Source: Diphasiastrum complanatum
Lineage: Eukaryota; Streptophyta; Lycopodiopsida; Lycopodiales; Lycopodiaceae
NCBI GenBank assembly: GCA_029204225.1
Contig: CM055113.1
Location: forward strand, 32,078,299 to 32,138,298
DNA: 60,000 nt
Reading direction: 5' to 3'
The notes beneath the pieces are model-generated. The model saw only the letters and a program-made list of their open reading frames with translations. It did no database searches and had not been told where the DNA came from. Positions 1 through 9,457 of the stretch are shown here, piece after piece; positions within the stretch are counted from its first letter, which is position 1; every line of letters begins with the position of its first letter. The position numbers were made by a program, and so were the translations under genes.

Positions 1-93
1 TCGTGGCTCTGTTAAGGCCTCTGTAATGGCTGCCATTTCATATGCAGCAGCGGCTTCCTCCACTCTGTCTGGATGCAAACATCGGCACTATAA
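1..93 (-). other. possible 3' exon next to the PAR1 exon
   Basis: On the minus strand an open stretch reads a short acidic, alanine-rich segment (EEAAAAYEMAAITEA) and runs off the left window edge. An AG acceptor-like site with upstream AT-rich sequence lies near 94-100. It is the right orientation and distance to be the exon after the PAR1 exon at 524-728, but I could not match the join to the expected PAR1 sequence in the frame the donor predicts. It may belong to another gene. Confidence 0.25.
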
Positions 94-523
94 TTTTTCT
101 GAGAATATATAAATAATTTATCAACAAAAATGTTGCATCAAAATAGGCAATCCGGATACTATGGATATAGGATGCTACCTAGTCGTTGTGATCTCTTGTA
201 AATCAGAAGATATGATGGTTTATTTCCTCCAGCTACACAGGGCATTATGAAGTTATTCAAATCCAGGGAGGTATATATATACACAAAAAGACATCATTCT
301 AAACTTATTACTAGGCAGGAGTAGGAGCATATTCTCCCAGAAACCTTGCATATTTGTGCATGAAGCCATGTCCAGCAATGAGGCTTCATGTTTCTGGCCA
401 GAGAAAGTTGCACAGGTTTGGAGATAGATACCTGTACAAGAAAAATGCAGTTCGGATTTATGAAATTATGAGCAAGTAGCAGTTTTTGCTGATTGGATGA
501 TAAAAGATTTGAGTAGAGATCAC

Positions 524-728
524 CTTCTCCTACAGCGAGCTTTGTCAAGAGATCGATGATGTTGGGACAGCTGGTTTGGCACGCTGGCTCGCAGAATCGA
601 GCAGCAAATTTGGGATCGAGCAGGCCGTCTGTTGATAACCCAATTGCCATTCTCTCCAAACCACATGCATTGAGGCATTCATCGGTTTCGATCAAATCAA
701 TGCTCTTCTCCGCCATGATCACAGACGT
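524..728 (-). CDS. PAR1-family protein, internal exon
   Basis: This is a 205-nt exon bounded by an acceptor (TTGTTGGTGCAG before 728) and a donor (GAAG|GTGATC at 524/523). It encodes the cysteine-rich core of plant PAR1 (photoassimilate-responsive) proteins: ETDECLNACGLER, then GLSTDGLLDPKFAARFC, EPACQTSCPNI, and LAVGEG. Six cysteines sit in the family spacing. PAR1 proteins are secreted or cell-wall-associated and of unknown biochemical function. Expression of the founding gene responds to sugar and virus infection. No stop or frameshift occurs in the exon. The preceding exon (expected to carry CE..P...CAFSV and end in a CQ pair) and the final exon were not securely found. The gene may span the TE-filled stretch up to the signal-peptide exon at 5789-5860, but that link is inference. 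Confidence 0.75.
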
Positions 729-1079
729 CTGCACCAACAATAATAAATGAGCAATTGGATTTTCTCTATGCAAGGCATCAGATCCTTTACTCAAAGCTTG
801 AAACATACGTAATTGACGTTCAGTCGATTTTAAGGCCATTTTCGGCCCTAGATTATTTTGCATAATTGTGCTCATTTGGGAGTTTGTGGCTCCTGTACGC
901 TGGCTGCACACATTCTCTTGTAAGCGTGCTCTCTCTACACAGTCTTTGTGGGTGTTCTATCTCCACATTCTATTATAGCATAGATGATTTTTCGATCACT
1001 CTTCCACGCTACATAGCATGTGCCATTGTTGGCTCTGAACTACAAATTCACTAATACGGGAATGTAGTAAACTCAAGAT

Positions 1080-1400
1080 TGGTCCGATTTCAATGATCTA
1101 TTGTGAGTGATAAGGACCAAAGCCGCATGTTAGGAATCAAATCTGGGTTATTTATCTCAACTTATGGGCTTCAAATATGAGCTATTTGATTTCCCTAAAT
1201 TTCACCATTCTTGAATTTGGTCATCAATGTGCAAGCTTGAGTCATCAGAGCCAATATTGGTCTATCTTGATTTAGAGATATCATATTTGATCAATCTTGA
1301 GTCATCGGGTTCAATCCCATCAACAAGGGGTCAATCTCGAGTAATCCCAAGATACTAAATGCAAGATTGGTCAATTATCCTCGCTCAATAACCTGTGTAA
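1080..1400. repeat. degenerate short repeats
   Basis: This AT-rich noncoding stretch repeats variants of the phrases CTTGAGTCATC, GGTCAATCT and TTTGAGCTAT every 30-60 bases. Examples are near 1235, 1297 and 1330. The units are too diverged for a fixed period. No coding capacity is visible. It lies upstream, on the minus strand, of the PAR1 exon, so may be intronic. Confidence 0.4.
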
Positions 1401-1602
1401 AGTAATAAGCATCAATCTGAATGTTCTTTTCCTCAACACAAGGACCCAAATTGAACTATCTCGCACGATAGACATCAAATTTGAGTTATATGTCAATTTT
1501 ACCGATGATATATGTAGGGGTCAAAACTGAGCTCTCTGATAAGGGCAATCTAAATCTACTAAACTTGAAATTGGTCAAACTAAAACCCTCAATGAGCTGC
1601 GT

Positions 1603-1651
1603 GGATGAACTTTCCCAGTTTTAAGTTATTTAAAACTGGGAAAGTTCATCC
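1603..1651. repeat. perfect 21-bp inverted repeat (hairpin)
   Basis: Arms 1603-1623 (GGATGAACTTTCCCAGTTTTA) and 1631-1651 are exact reverse complements around a 7-nt loop. The flanking sequence carries no gene. It could be a tiny MITE relic or a foldback, and if transcribed it would form a long perfect stem. Confidence 0.8.
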
Positions 1652-1739
1652 TTAAGCTTCCTTCTTGTTACCAGGAATCATCATCATCTGTGTGATCTTC
1701 CATTAGTTATTAGGTAAGGTGCATTGTGATTACATTTAA

Positions 1740-2480
1740 TGGTGCACTAGTTCCAGGTCTTAATGGACAATTCTTGTAGCAGTGTCCATATCCGCATTCT
1801 CGACAAAAGGGTGTGTATTGTCCCTTGTAAGGACATTCTGCAATTCGATGGCCTTAGTCACATTCGTAACATCCATAGTTTCTACCACCTTGACGCTAAG
1901 GTTGAGCCGCATAGGTCATGTAATATTTGTTAATGGCTGGATCCACAAACATCTCGTCCGGCTCGAACCATTGTTGGTACTTAGGTTGAGGTAGTGCTGG
2001 TACTTCTTGTTCCGCTGCTGCTAAATTCACATGAGCCACTTAGTTGTTAGTTGACCCTGGTGGTGTAGGTAAGGCCATGCACTGCTGATTGTTCGGCACG
2101 CCATACCTCGGTGCCGCATTGGATGCCCCTTGATGATAAGGATATGAGGTTTGATAAGGACTCCTCTTCTACTGTATAATCCAGGGGTTAAATGGGAAAA
2201 ATGTCGTCTCGTGCAATGATGTGTTGCATAGATGGCAGAATCTCTGTGTCAATCTTAGGTTTTGCTTTAAAATCGGACTCTCATTGGCTGTATGGTTCTG
2301 AGTGCAAGCTGAGCACCATACATTTTCTCGACGGGGTTACTGCAGTTGAGTCTGTTCTAGTGGATTTGGAATTGGTGCTACAGCTCCCTACAAGGCCTTC
2401 AGTTTCTGATCAAATTGTGCTGTCAATTGTTCCATCTACTACTTTTGTAGCTTTGTCATTTGTTCCATCAACAACTCGGT
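1740..2480 (-). pseudogene. LTR-retrotransposon gag remnant with four zinc-knuckle-like motifs
   Basis: Read on the minus strand this is a decayed Gag C-terminal half with several in-frame stops. Four CCHC-type motifs can be read. The first, near 2275-2318 (CSACTQNHTANES), has its last Cys as Ser. The second, near 2200-2245 (CHLCNTSLHETTF), has its last Cys as Phe. The third, near 1823-1873 (CYECD, stop, GHRIAEC), holds an internal stop. The fourth, at 1767-1808 (CRECGYGHCYKNC), is intact. A linker rich in Q and P, with WFEPDEMFVDPAINKYY, separates the two pairs. Zinc knuckles bind element RNA in virus-like particles. No protease or RT was seen nearby, so this is an isolated fragment of uncertain lineage. 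Confidence 0.65.
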
Positions 2481-2490
2481 GAATAGGTTG

Positions 2491-2771
2491 CACTACAAGA
2501 ATTGCCGCGATTTTCGACGGGATTTTTGACATGAAATTGCGTTTTAATTTTTTTTTTAATTGACGCGGGTGTCGAAAAATGCGTCGCTACAAGGTCGTCG
2601 GAATCCGTCGCATTTAAAATCTGTCGAAATCCGACGCCAAGTCCAAAACCGGCAACCGGCCGGTAAAAATGAACCGCAGAACATGCCACATGGACATCGG
2701 ATTCCAACGGCCGGCCACATGGACGTCGGATTCCGATGTCCACGTGGCAAAAAAAAACGAAAAAAAAATTC
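2491..2771 (+). mobile_element. CACTA-like transposon terminus
   Basis: The stretch begins CACTACAAGAA, the classic plant CACTA (En/Spm) terminal inverted repeat. It is followed by subterminal short repeats in both orientations built on (A)TCCGTCG, GTCGGAATCC and CACATGGACGTCGGATTCC. A palindromic unit lies at about 2710-2745. The trinucleotide before it is TTG. I did not find the matching TTCTTGTAGTG end, and the element is cut by chromovirus LTR sequence at about 2772. It is therefore a one-ended remnant. Confidence 0.6.
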
Positions 2772-3140
2772 TTAGGTGGGCACGTGTCGCCGACAGGATC
2801 GTGCTTGATGGGACCCACTGTGCTATGCCTATATAGTGGTGGGGTTTCCCTCTTTCCATTCACTAAGTCTACCCGGGAGTTGATGGATGGAGAGCACGTG
2901 CATTAGCCAGGATGTATCTCCAGGCCAGGAGATGTGTGGTAGGGAGAGCCGAGTGCGATGGCTGGTGGTATGGGACGCCAGTTATCGTAGGAGGCTTGAC
3001 CGGGCATGACTATGTCGATTGCTCCAGGGCATGGGGGTGGGTCGTTTGTGACCCTATGGTTGGGCAGTTACGGTGCGTCGTCACTGGTATGGGGTGTGCG
3101 GAACCTTCAAGGCAGTCGATGATCCTAGGGAGTTGTAATA
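2772..3140 (+). mobile_element. 5'-truncated chromovirus LTR (plus orientation)
   Basis: The sequence is the reverse-oriented homologue of the LTRs at 50516-50978 and 55967-56411. Shared features are the CCAGGCCAGGAGATG block, the TATA box at 2829-2836 (CTATATAG), and the end CTAGGGAGTTGTAATA (elsewhere GTTGTAACA). The first 90 bp or so of the LTR are missing where it abuts the CACTA-like end. It retains the segment around 2800 that the 55967 LTR lost and the CTATGTCGATTG variant that the 50516 LTR lost, so it is a distinct family member. Confidence 0.85.
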
Positions 3141-3142
3141 GT

Positions 3143-3155
3143 TGGTATCAGAGTC
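3143..3155 (+). other. primer-binding site, initiator-tRNA-Met type
   Basis: TGGTATCAGAGTC follows the LTR end after two bases. It matches the 3' end of initiator tRNA-Met used by many plant LTR elements. No gag follows. The next 1 kb is unrelated, so only the left edge of an element survives. Confidence 0.8.
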
Positions 3156-3159
3156 GTCG

Positions 3160-4260
3160 ATTCTCTCAAAGGTGCACACGTTCCCCTTTATGCCTTTGTG
3201 TTGGGTATTTCTTTACTTGGGAAGGTGGCTGTATTTGCGTAAGTTATCACAACCTTAGAATCAAGGTAAATCTTGTTTGGTTGTGTGTATTTGTTTAATA
3301 GTATAGTTGGATTAGTTTTATTCTCCTTGTTTCTCAGTGAAAAAAAAATTTTAATTTCCTATATTGACCTTGTGAATTTAGAGTTCATGGTTTTATTCTT
3401 ACCTTTGTAAGAATGTACCTTTTAATTTTTTTTGGTTATGATCTTGAGGATGAAGTTAAACAAACCTCCCCCTTCTAAAAAAAAAAAAAAATTAGATAAA
3501 ATAAGTTTAAGCTTGGATTGGGCTCTTAGGCATTTTTTGCCTTTTGATGATGCTGCTGTACATATCTGACAGCCCTTGGTTTTGATGAGGGACAACAAAG
3601 GCACATCTGCCTTCTGGTCAGACTGTGGGGTTTTTATTCGGTCAGCTCTTCACGAGGAACTGACTGGTGGTTTGTGGAAGGGTGGGGAGTCCTTTTTTCA
3701 TAACCTTCAGACCTGCGTGGTGCCTACAGTCATTCGGAGGCTGTTTACTAGTACATGTCAGAAAATTCTGAAAAAAAAAAAATAGAAGAATAAATAATTG
3801 AGCCGGGAATCCGTCTGCCTAGTGCCCGCGAACTCTGACCCTACAGCTCAGGAGTCTTCATTAACTTTTCAATTTGCAAGTACAGTACAGTACCTAGACT
3901 AAGTTATTTTGCAAGAGGATGAGGGAGCAGAGAGTAATACCTCCCTCGCAAACTATAGCAGGGCCCTGTAGCACCTGGCTACGTATTTTTCTGGTTCGAG
4001 AGAGGGTGTGGCAGCGATCGGAAAAGCCGACATCTCTCAAGAATGGAACCGACAACTTTGATGAAAAATCGGTATAAGAAAAATATTACAGAATCAAAAA
4101 GTTCTCAAAATCGAGTGCTTAAGAAATATGCAAGATTTTAGACGGTTAGTAATTTTTTACCAGAAAATGTGCCTCTCACATGTATACATGGAAAGATAAA
4201 ATACTGCACTCTTTGAAAAGTACAAGAAAGTTTAGGATTCAATTATCAAAAAATCGATTT
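3160..4260. other. no recognisable gene
   Basis: AT-rich sequence with two poly-A tracts, near 3478 and 3773. A 69-codon open frame at 3576-3785 (WSDCGVFIRSALHEELTGG) ends at the second A-tract, which could mark a retroposed fragment, but I recognise no domain. Nothing else can be supported here. Confidence 0.4.
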
Positions 4261-4639
4261 TTTAAGGACAGTATTCAAGTAATGCATGGAATTTGAAGCT
4301 TAAGCCTCAAGGCATTTGCCAGCTTGTATTATCTAGGCCAGGCCCTAGGGCCCAAGCCTCAAGCCTCAAGCCTCAAGGCCATCGAAACTTGAAGTCTTGA
4401 GAGTATTGAGTATTGCCACTTGGACAATGGCACATTTAAGATTCACTTTAAAATTGAATGCATGTTGCCATTTGTCATGGCCTGATATGAGGACTCTGCC
4501 ACGAAGCCACGCGTTATGTGACCACCGTGCTGCCCAATTAAAGTGCTTTCAATTCTGCGGCTTGCGACTCTCGAGTTGCCACTCCCAGTCTCCCAGACTC
4601 CAGAGGGCCAAACTTCGAAGTTTGAAATTTTTGTTTTAG

Positions 4640-5175
4640 GGTGACATTTGTTGCCGCAGCTTGCGAGGGTGAGCACTAAGCAATGAGCACTGGTGAGGCA
4701 GCGAGGAATCTGGATCAAGATTTGCGAGTGTGAGGTACTGAGGCAAATCAATGAGCACTGGTGAGGCATCGAGGAATCAGGATCAAGATTTACGAGGGTG
4801 AGGCAGTGAGGCAAATCCAAATCGTCATTGCTTCCTTGAGCAGCTGAGGCAGTTCCTTGAGTAGCTGGGGCGCGACAGAGGCTGGGAGGGCTGGAGCGAC
4901 TGTGAGGCTTGAGCGATGGTGTGGCTGCTGGCAGCTGGCTGTGAGTAGTGATCCACTGGTGACTGAGGCAGCGAGGGTGAGCACTGAGCACTGGTGAGGC
5001 AACGACAGTGAGCAGTGAGCACTAGTGAGGCAGCGAGGATCAAGATTTGCGAGGGTGGGCACTAAGGCAGTGAGGCGCGATCAGAATCCAGATCATCGTT
5101 GTTTTCTTGAGCAGCTAGGGCGCGACAGAGGCTGAGAGGGCTGGAGCGACTGTGAGCGATGGTGTGGCAGCTAGC
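4640..5175. repeat. nested tandem repeats, including a duplicated block
   Basis: The phrase GAGCACTGGTGAGGCAGCGAG followed by ATCAAGATTTGCGAGGGTGAG recurs near 4685, 4755, 4985 and 5015. A longer block at about 4810-4925 (GGCGCGACAGAGGCTG, then GGAGCGACTGTGAG, then GCGATGGTGTGGC) recurs at about 5083-5172 with small indels. Both open strands read spurious S, P, L and Q-rich peptides. It is noncoding in my judgment. Confidence 0.75.
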
Positions 5176-5788
5176 TACTATTGGCAGCACTGTGGCTTTT
5201 TGAGACTTGAGGCTTTGAGCACTGTTCAGAATGAGCCTTCAACTTCCTAAATCGACTTGGGAGACCTTGAGCTCGATTGGTCTCGTACATTGTAGCATAA
5301 GAACATTCTAGCCTATTGCATTTGATCAGAAAGTTGTTCGAAAATGTATGATTCAGCTCGATAAGCCGTAGACCTTCAATAAGCAAGACACACTAGTCTT
5401 CTAATGTAGCCATTCTGAACATGTAAATGTATCTACGAAAAGTACCAGAATAATAATTCTGAAAGCCTTTTAAACTCTCTGTTGTAGAGCGTAACCCTCC
5501 AGCTTAATGTCTCAAGCATCGAAACAACATTAAGTTACGACCACAAGCAGGGCTCGAAACTTAAAAAATACAACTCAGTAGACTGAGATATATGCTGGTT
5601 ACATTGAAGATTGAGTCTGTGTTCGCTCTACTTTCCTGCACGCAAGCGGACTATAATAAATGAATAAAAATTGCTTTTGCAAACGATGGAACCCCACATA
5701 ACGTTCATAGAGCCAGCTCAGTGAGCTCAGCTCATATTGAACGAAATGTGTACACGATCGCAGATCGTTTTATAAAAAGTGGGAATAC

Positions 5789-5860
5789 CTGCAGAAACGC
5801 CAAGAGCAGCAACCCAAAAATCAAGGCAATCAGCATCGTCGACGGTGGATGATGAGCCAT
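5789..5860 (-). CDS. signal-peptide first exon of a secreted protein
   Basis: A minus-strand ATG at 5860 sits in a strong plant context (A at -3, G at +4). It opens 24 codons reading MAHHPPSTMLIALIFGLLLL and AFLQ, a textbook secretory signal peptide with a short polar n-region and a 13-residue hydrophobic core. The frame ends exactly at CAG|GTATTC, a good donor, so this is a first coding exon in phase 0. It is on the same strand as the PAR1 exon 5 kb downstream, and PAR1 proteins begin with a signal peptide, so it may be the same gene. Other small secreted families (GASA, LTP) have the same exon design. Confidence 0.55.
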
Positions 5861-6299
5861 TTTGCAGGCAAGTATCACTGCCTTCCACCTACACAACAAA
5901 TTCTTCACGCTCTTGAAATTCCCCACACTCACGGGCTCTCATCTACTCAGCTAAACGCCGCAGAATAGACTCTAGAGTGGAGCAGTTGACAAAGGTTCAA
6001 TGAGGCATCGTCCTCAGATAATAATATTTGCAACTTTTTGTGATTAGAGAGTCAGAGACTCTAATGGCAGGTAAGTTGGTAACTATGAGTGCCTTTCGAT
6101 TCAGAAGCAATGCTAATGATTATGACACAGAAATCAAATTTTGAATAGTTTTCAATAAACAAATCATCTTTAGGAAAAACAGAGACTTCTAGGCTCCAGC
6201 CATCAACATGAGGTTCCTTAGTTTCATGTTTATTAGCTGGGAAATTGGTTTGAGTTGATAGAAACCCAGTTTCCTAACAAAAGTGTGATGCTTACAAAC

Positions 6300-6590
6300 A
6301 TTGAAACAGTCCATACCAGACTAAGCTTGTGATTATATCATATATGTAATCAAGATATTCGACATCCAGCAATGATGTAGATTCAGGATTGTTGCTCACC
6401 AAATTAAGTAAGGCTTTCTCACCAAGAGTGGGTAAAACATCCTTTACACGATACTGGGAACCAACTTCCAACCCTTAGCACGGCCCTTCCGACTTCCTCA
6501 ATACTGTTTCCAACTTTCCACATGACGCAACTTTCTTAACTGCATCATCGCACATGGACTCCAAATACTTCATAGCTCCTCCAATTGTCT
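6300..6590 (-). pseudogene. coding-like block of unknown family
   Basis: The minus strand reads about 95 codons with one stop: MKYLESMCDDAVKK, then GKLETVLRKSEGPC, stop, and later YRVKDVLPTLGEKALLNLVS and LDYIYDIITSLVWYGLFQC. The composition looks like a real helical protein and one conserved frame survives, but I recognise no domain. It could be an exon of the same decayed gene as 6795-7040. Confidence 0.35.
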
Positions 6591-6794
6591 CTCAGTGTCA
6601 CTATCCTAGTTCCCTAGATGATTACACAGTTTATCATGTGGTATGACTGTATGCAGATTCCAATTCTAATGTCCTCATCTGACGCAGAATGAGCATAATT
6701 GCAGAGTAGGTCTTCCGACCTCTGAACTTGGTTTTCATTTCTTAATATTGCAGTCTGATCTTGGTGATGTGAGGCTTGTGCATTATAATTAGAC

Positions 6795-7040
6795 TCAACA
6801 CTGAGCAAAGTTGGAGGTGCAACGAGAATCCTGAACAGGATCGCTAATACACATTGGAATTTTGCTTTGCTTTGAAGCTTTGTCTGCCTTATCAGAGCTA
6901 CTGATGTTGCTAATCCGCAACAATGAAGCTGTACTCTCAGACAAAAATTTTAGCTTGTTTCGGCTGCTCTTCTCACTATCAGTGCCTGTGCCTTCACAGT
7001 TCCCCCCGCCTATAGGTGCAGAAGCTTGGTTGGATCTCAT
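6795..7040 (-). CDS. 81-codon open frame, unknown
   Basis: An ATG-started minus-strand frame, rich in Ser and Lys (NISSSDKADKASKQSK), looks like a disordered N-terminus. No family is recognised. A plus-strand frame overlaps it and is probably its shadow. An adjacent minus frame at 6614-6808 (YNAQASHHQDQTAILRNENQ) could continue it after a frameshift. Confidence 0.3.
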   Translation of the reverse strand: MRSNQASAPIGGGNCEGTGTDSEKSSRNKLKFLSESTASLLRISNISSSDKADKASKQSKIPMCISDPVQDSRCTSNFAQC

Positions 7041-7779
7041 GGTAACTTACTATTCTAGCTCAAATTGCACCAGACACGAAACAAGCTACTGATAAATCAT
7101 AAAAGAGCACAAAACACTGATAAATTGATATAGGAACACAATCATTCATAGCAAATTACTGATAAATCCTATGGGACACAAAACATTGTAGAGTACCAAG
7201 AGATGGATGGGATAGCTGATGCAAGAATAGAATAGATTGTACTTACTGATTGCAAAGGAACTAGAGATTAAATTTAAAATATTTTAAAGAAAATATAGAA
7301 AGGTTAATCATTTCACAAACCGAGCAAGAAAATTCAATTCACACTAAGCCAAGCAGAAATAGTAGCAAAAGTAACTACGACATTGTACTTTTTCTTGATA
7401 GACTTTGGAAAAAAGTGATTGAATTAAATTCCTCATTTCATGCCCCACGTAACCGATTGAGGATTAGTACTGTATAGATGGCCCTAGAATACAAAGTATG
7501 TACTTTTACATGGAGCTTAACAATGCACATGTAGAAATGAAGACCAAAGTTTGGCGCAACTTCATAGAGAACCCTTCTAACTGCACAGAAGAGGTCACAC
7601 CGTCACAAACTTCATATGTGGCATAGATTACAGTGTACACCATTGAAAACGGCCTTCCAAGAGAACATCGTTATCAAAGTCAAAGTTGTATATGTAGAAT
7701 AAAATCAGACCACATTCCTTCATAATCAGTAAGTAAATTGATCAACCTCAACAAATCAGTAATCACTCCAAAAGGCAGC

Positions 7780-7871
7780 TGAAGACCCTTCCACGTCGAG
7801 ACACCTTCTCCAAGTTCACCTTCAGCACCAAAACTAGGGTGAAAGTAGCTCTCCCTTATCAACAGATAATC
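7780..7871 (-). pseudogene. ARGONAUTE4-clade linker (ArgoL1) exon
   Basis: After an acceptor-like CTATCAAG the minus strand reads DYLLIRESYFHPSFGAEGEL followed by GEGVSTWKGLQ. AGO4-type proteins have at this place the pattern CLLVRQSFFH...(L)GGGV..(C/W)(R/K)GF. The match covers the whole start of the L1 linker between the N and PAZ domains. The expected next segment (SFR.TQGGLSLNIDVS) is not in the following frame, so the gene breaks off here. It lies downstream of the N-domain exon at 8250-8518, in the correct order and strand. It has no stop of its own before the break. Confidence 0.65.
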
Positions 7872-7973
7872 CTTGATAGGAAGCAACACCTTGTTAGTGC
7901 AATACTACAATACCACTCGAAAGTCTAGAATACCGTGCACCTTGGAAATAGCATAGACAATCACATGTACAAC

Positions 7974-8041
7974 AACATACATAATCGTGAAAGCTTCACG
8001 CCAGCTCAACATACATAATCGTGAAAGCTTCACGCCAGCTC
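7974..8041. repeat. 34-bp perfect tandem duplication
   Basis: The unit AACATACATAATCGTGAAAG plus 14 further bases occurs twice head to tail (7974-8007, 8008-8041) with no difference visible. It lies in the presumed intron between the two AGO-like exons. It is a recent local duplication. Confidence 0.9.
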
Positions 8042-8249
8042 AAGCTCAGAGATAGGAAGGAACAAACTAGATAACCTTTGGGGCTAGGCTTATCTGTGAT
8101 TATGAAAAGTGAGATTTATTCACATATTTACACTAGTTTTGTCAATCTCATTCAGATGGGCTACTGTTAACTAGCATGAATTTGAACTTTTAGCTTAAAA
8201 GAGACTCTATGAGTTTTTTGAGATCTCCCCTATCTAGAAAGAGACCACT

Positions 8250-8518
8250 AGATGCTGCAAAGTTTGGGCCGCATATTCACGTAGTACGATATCCAGCACA
8301 CGCAGTGCATCTTAAGCAATAGGAGTAGGCTAAGGGTTTATTAGAGTATCTATAGCCTTCATATTGACTATGGTTGCAAATTCTATCTTCATTGTATATT
8401 CTCTGTAGAAAGAAGTCTTCCTCTTTTTCTTTTTGTTGTCGTCTTCTGAAGTGGGAGGCTCCTCACTGCCAACTTCCTCAATAGCATGATCACATGTTTT
8501 ACCCCCTCCGGATCTGCA
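8250..8518 (-). pseudogene. ARGONAUTE4-clade N-domain exon with two stops
   Basis: Starting after ATGATTCAG (acceptor, 8520/8519) the frame reads a Gly/Ser/acidic lead, then KKKKRKTSFY, YTMKIEFATIVNMKAIDTL, and DALRVLDIVLREYAAQ. This aligns without gaps to the AGO4/6/9 N domain (KVEISFAAKIPMQAI...(E/D)A.RVLD.VLR..AA). Between the last two blocks two in-frame stops (TAG and TAA near 8325-8340) sit exactly where family members have Gln codons. Both are explained by single C-to-T changes (CAG to TAG, CAA to TAA), the signature of decay at methylated sites. AGO4-clade proteins load 24-nt siRNAs for RNA-directed DNA methylation. This copy cannot make a working protein. PAZ, MID and PIWI regions were not found. 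Confidence 0.8.
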
Positions 8519-8559
8519 CTGAATCATTTAAATAAAATTGACTGGTAACAATGTTACTA

Positions 8560-9400
8560 GTGCCTTCTTTGGAACCACTTCCTTTATGTGTGCAGCTAGC
8601 CTATGTAGAATGATTCCCAAGTCACCAAAATGAAAGATTTGCAAGGGACTAGATAGTAGAGCCTGGCCATAAGGACTTATCGATTCAGAATAAATAAAAC
8701 CCACTTACACCTGATGTCTGAAATCTTACTTCCACTCTTCAAGTCCTTTACTGTCTTTTTCTGTCCATGCAATTAATCCATCTTTCATACTAAAGAAATC
8801 ATGTGATTCTTCTTCCATGAATTATGTTTGTTAAATTTTATTTTCACATTTTAATTTTGAAAGAGTTTTTTGCTTTTGCAATCTGAATGCTACAATCATC
8901 AATAGTAAATCTCGAAGGATAGGAAAGCTCGTAGCAGGTATGACTGCTCTCTAGTACTATCTCGTATAGACATTACTTACTGATCTTATCCTCAATCGAG
9001 GCACATCATGAGTGATAATGAGTAATTCCTTGAGTCTATCTTGAGTGCAAAAGTCACATGTACATTGTATTGTGAGCTTATAAAGCTGATGTCAAATTAC
9101 TTCAATTTCAATTTTTCAGCTTACTCCATTTTCAAAAAAAAAATTGGACTTTTAAATATTGGTCTTTTATTTAAACAGGTGACTTTCATTATTGTGATAG
9201 TTTGGATGTACTACTAGCATAGTTGTAGGAGTTGCAAGCAAATTTTGGCAGTATGCATTGATGAATCATAGTTTTTATATCAGCTAGCTTGTCACTGAAA
9301 TATATGGGACTGCTGCGCTCTTACAAAAAATAGATTTTTTACTATTGCGGGCCTGAAGCTTCTTGTTGCTTCAATATTGTCTCTATAGTCAGTTATTGTT
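8560..9400. other. no recognisable gene
   Basis: AT-rich sequence. A short minus-strand open run near 8745-8820 (MEEESHDFFSMKDG) has no recognised family and could be a further exon of the AGO-like relic or chance. Nothing else stands out. Confidence 0.3.
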
Positions 9401-9457
9401 GGAGGTGTGAATATTTCACAAATTAGAAAACTCATTGGATTGTACTCACAAGCTTCA

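Noticed and set aside
2491-2501. The CACTA word at 30245 and 34588 as a transposon end
   Set aside because: Those are the 5-bp target duplication of the LARD insertion. The neighbouring sequence lacks the CACTACAAGAA consensus.
2468-2863. Open frames of 64-131 codons on both strands
   Set aside because: They fall within CACTA subterminal repeats and LTR sequence. No domain, and repeats explain the open frames.
4443-5062. Ser/Leu/Pro-rich 182-codon minus-strand frame
   Set aside because: It overlaps nested tandem repeats. The composition is periodic and no domain is present.
7974-8041. Possible CRISPR-like repeat
   Set aside because: Two adjacent units without a spacer in plant DNA make a simple tandem duplication.
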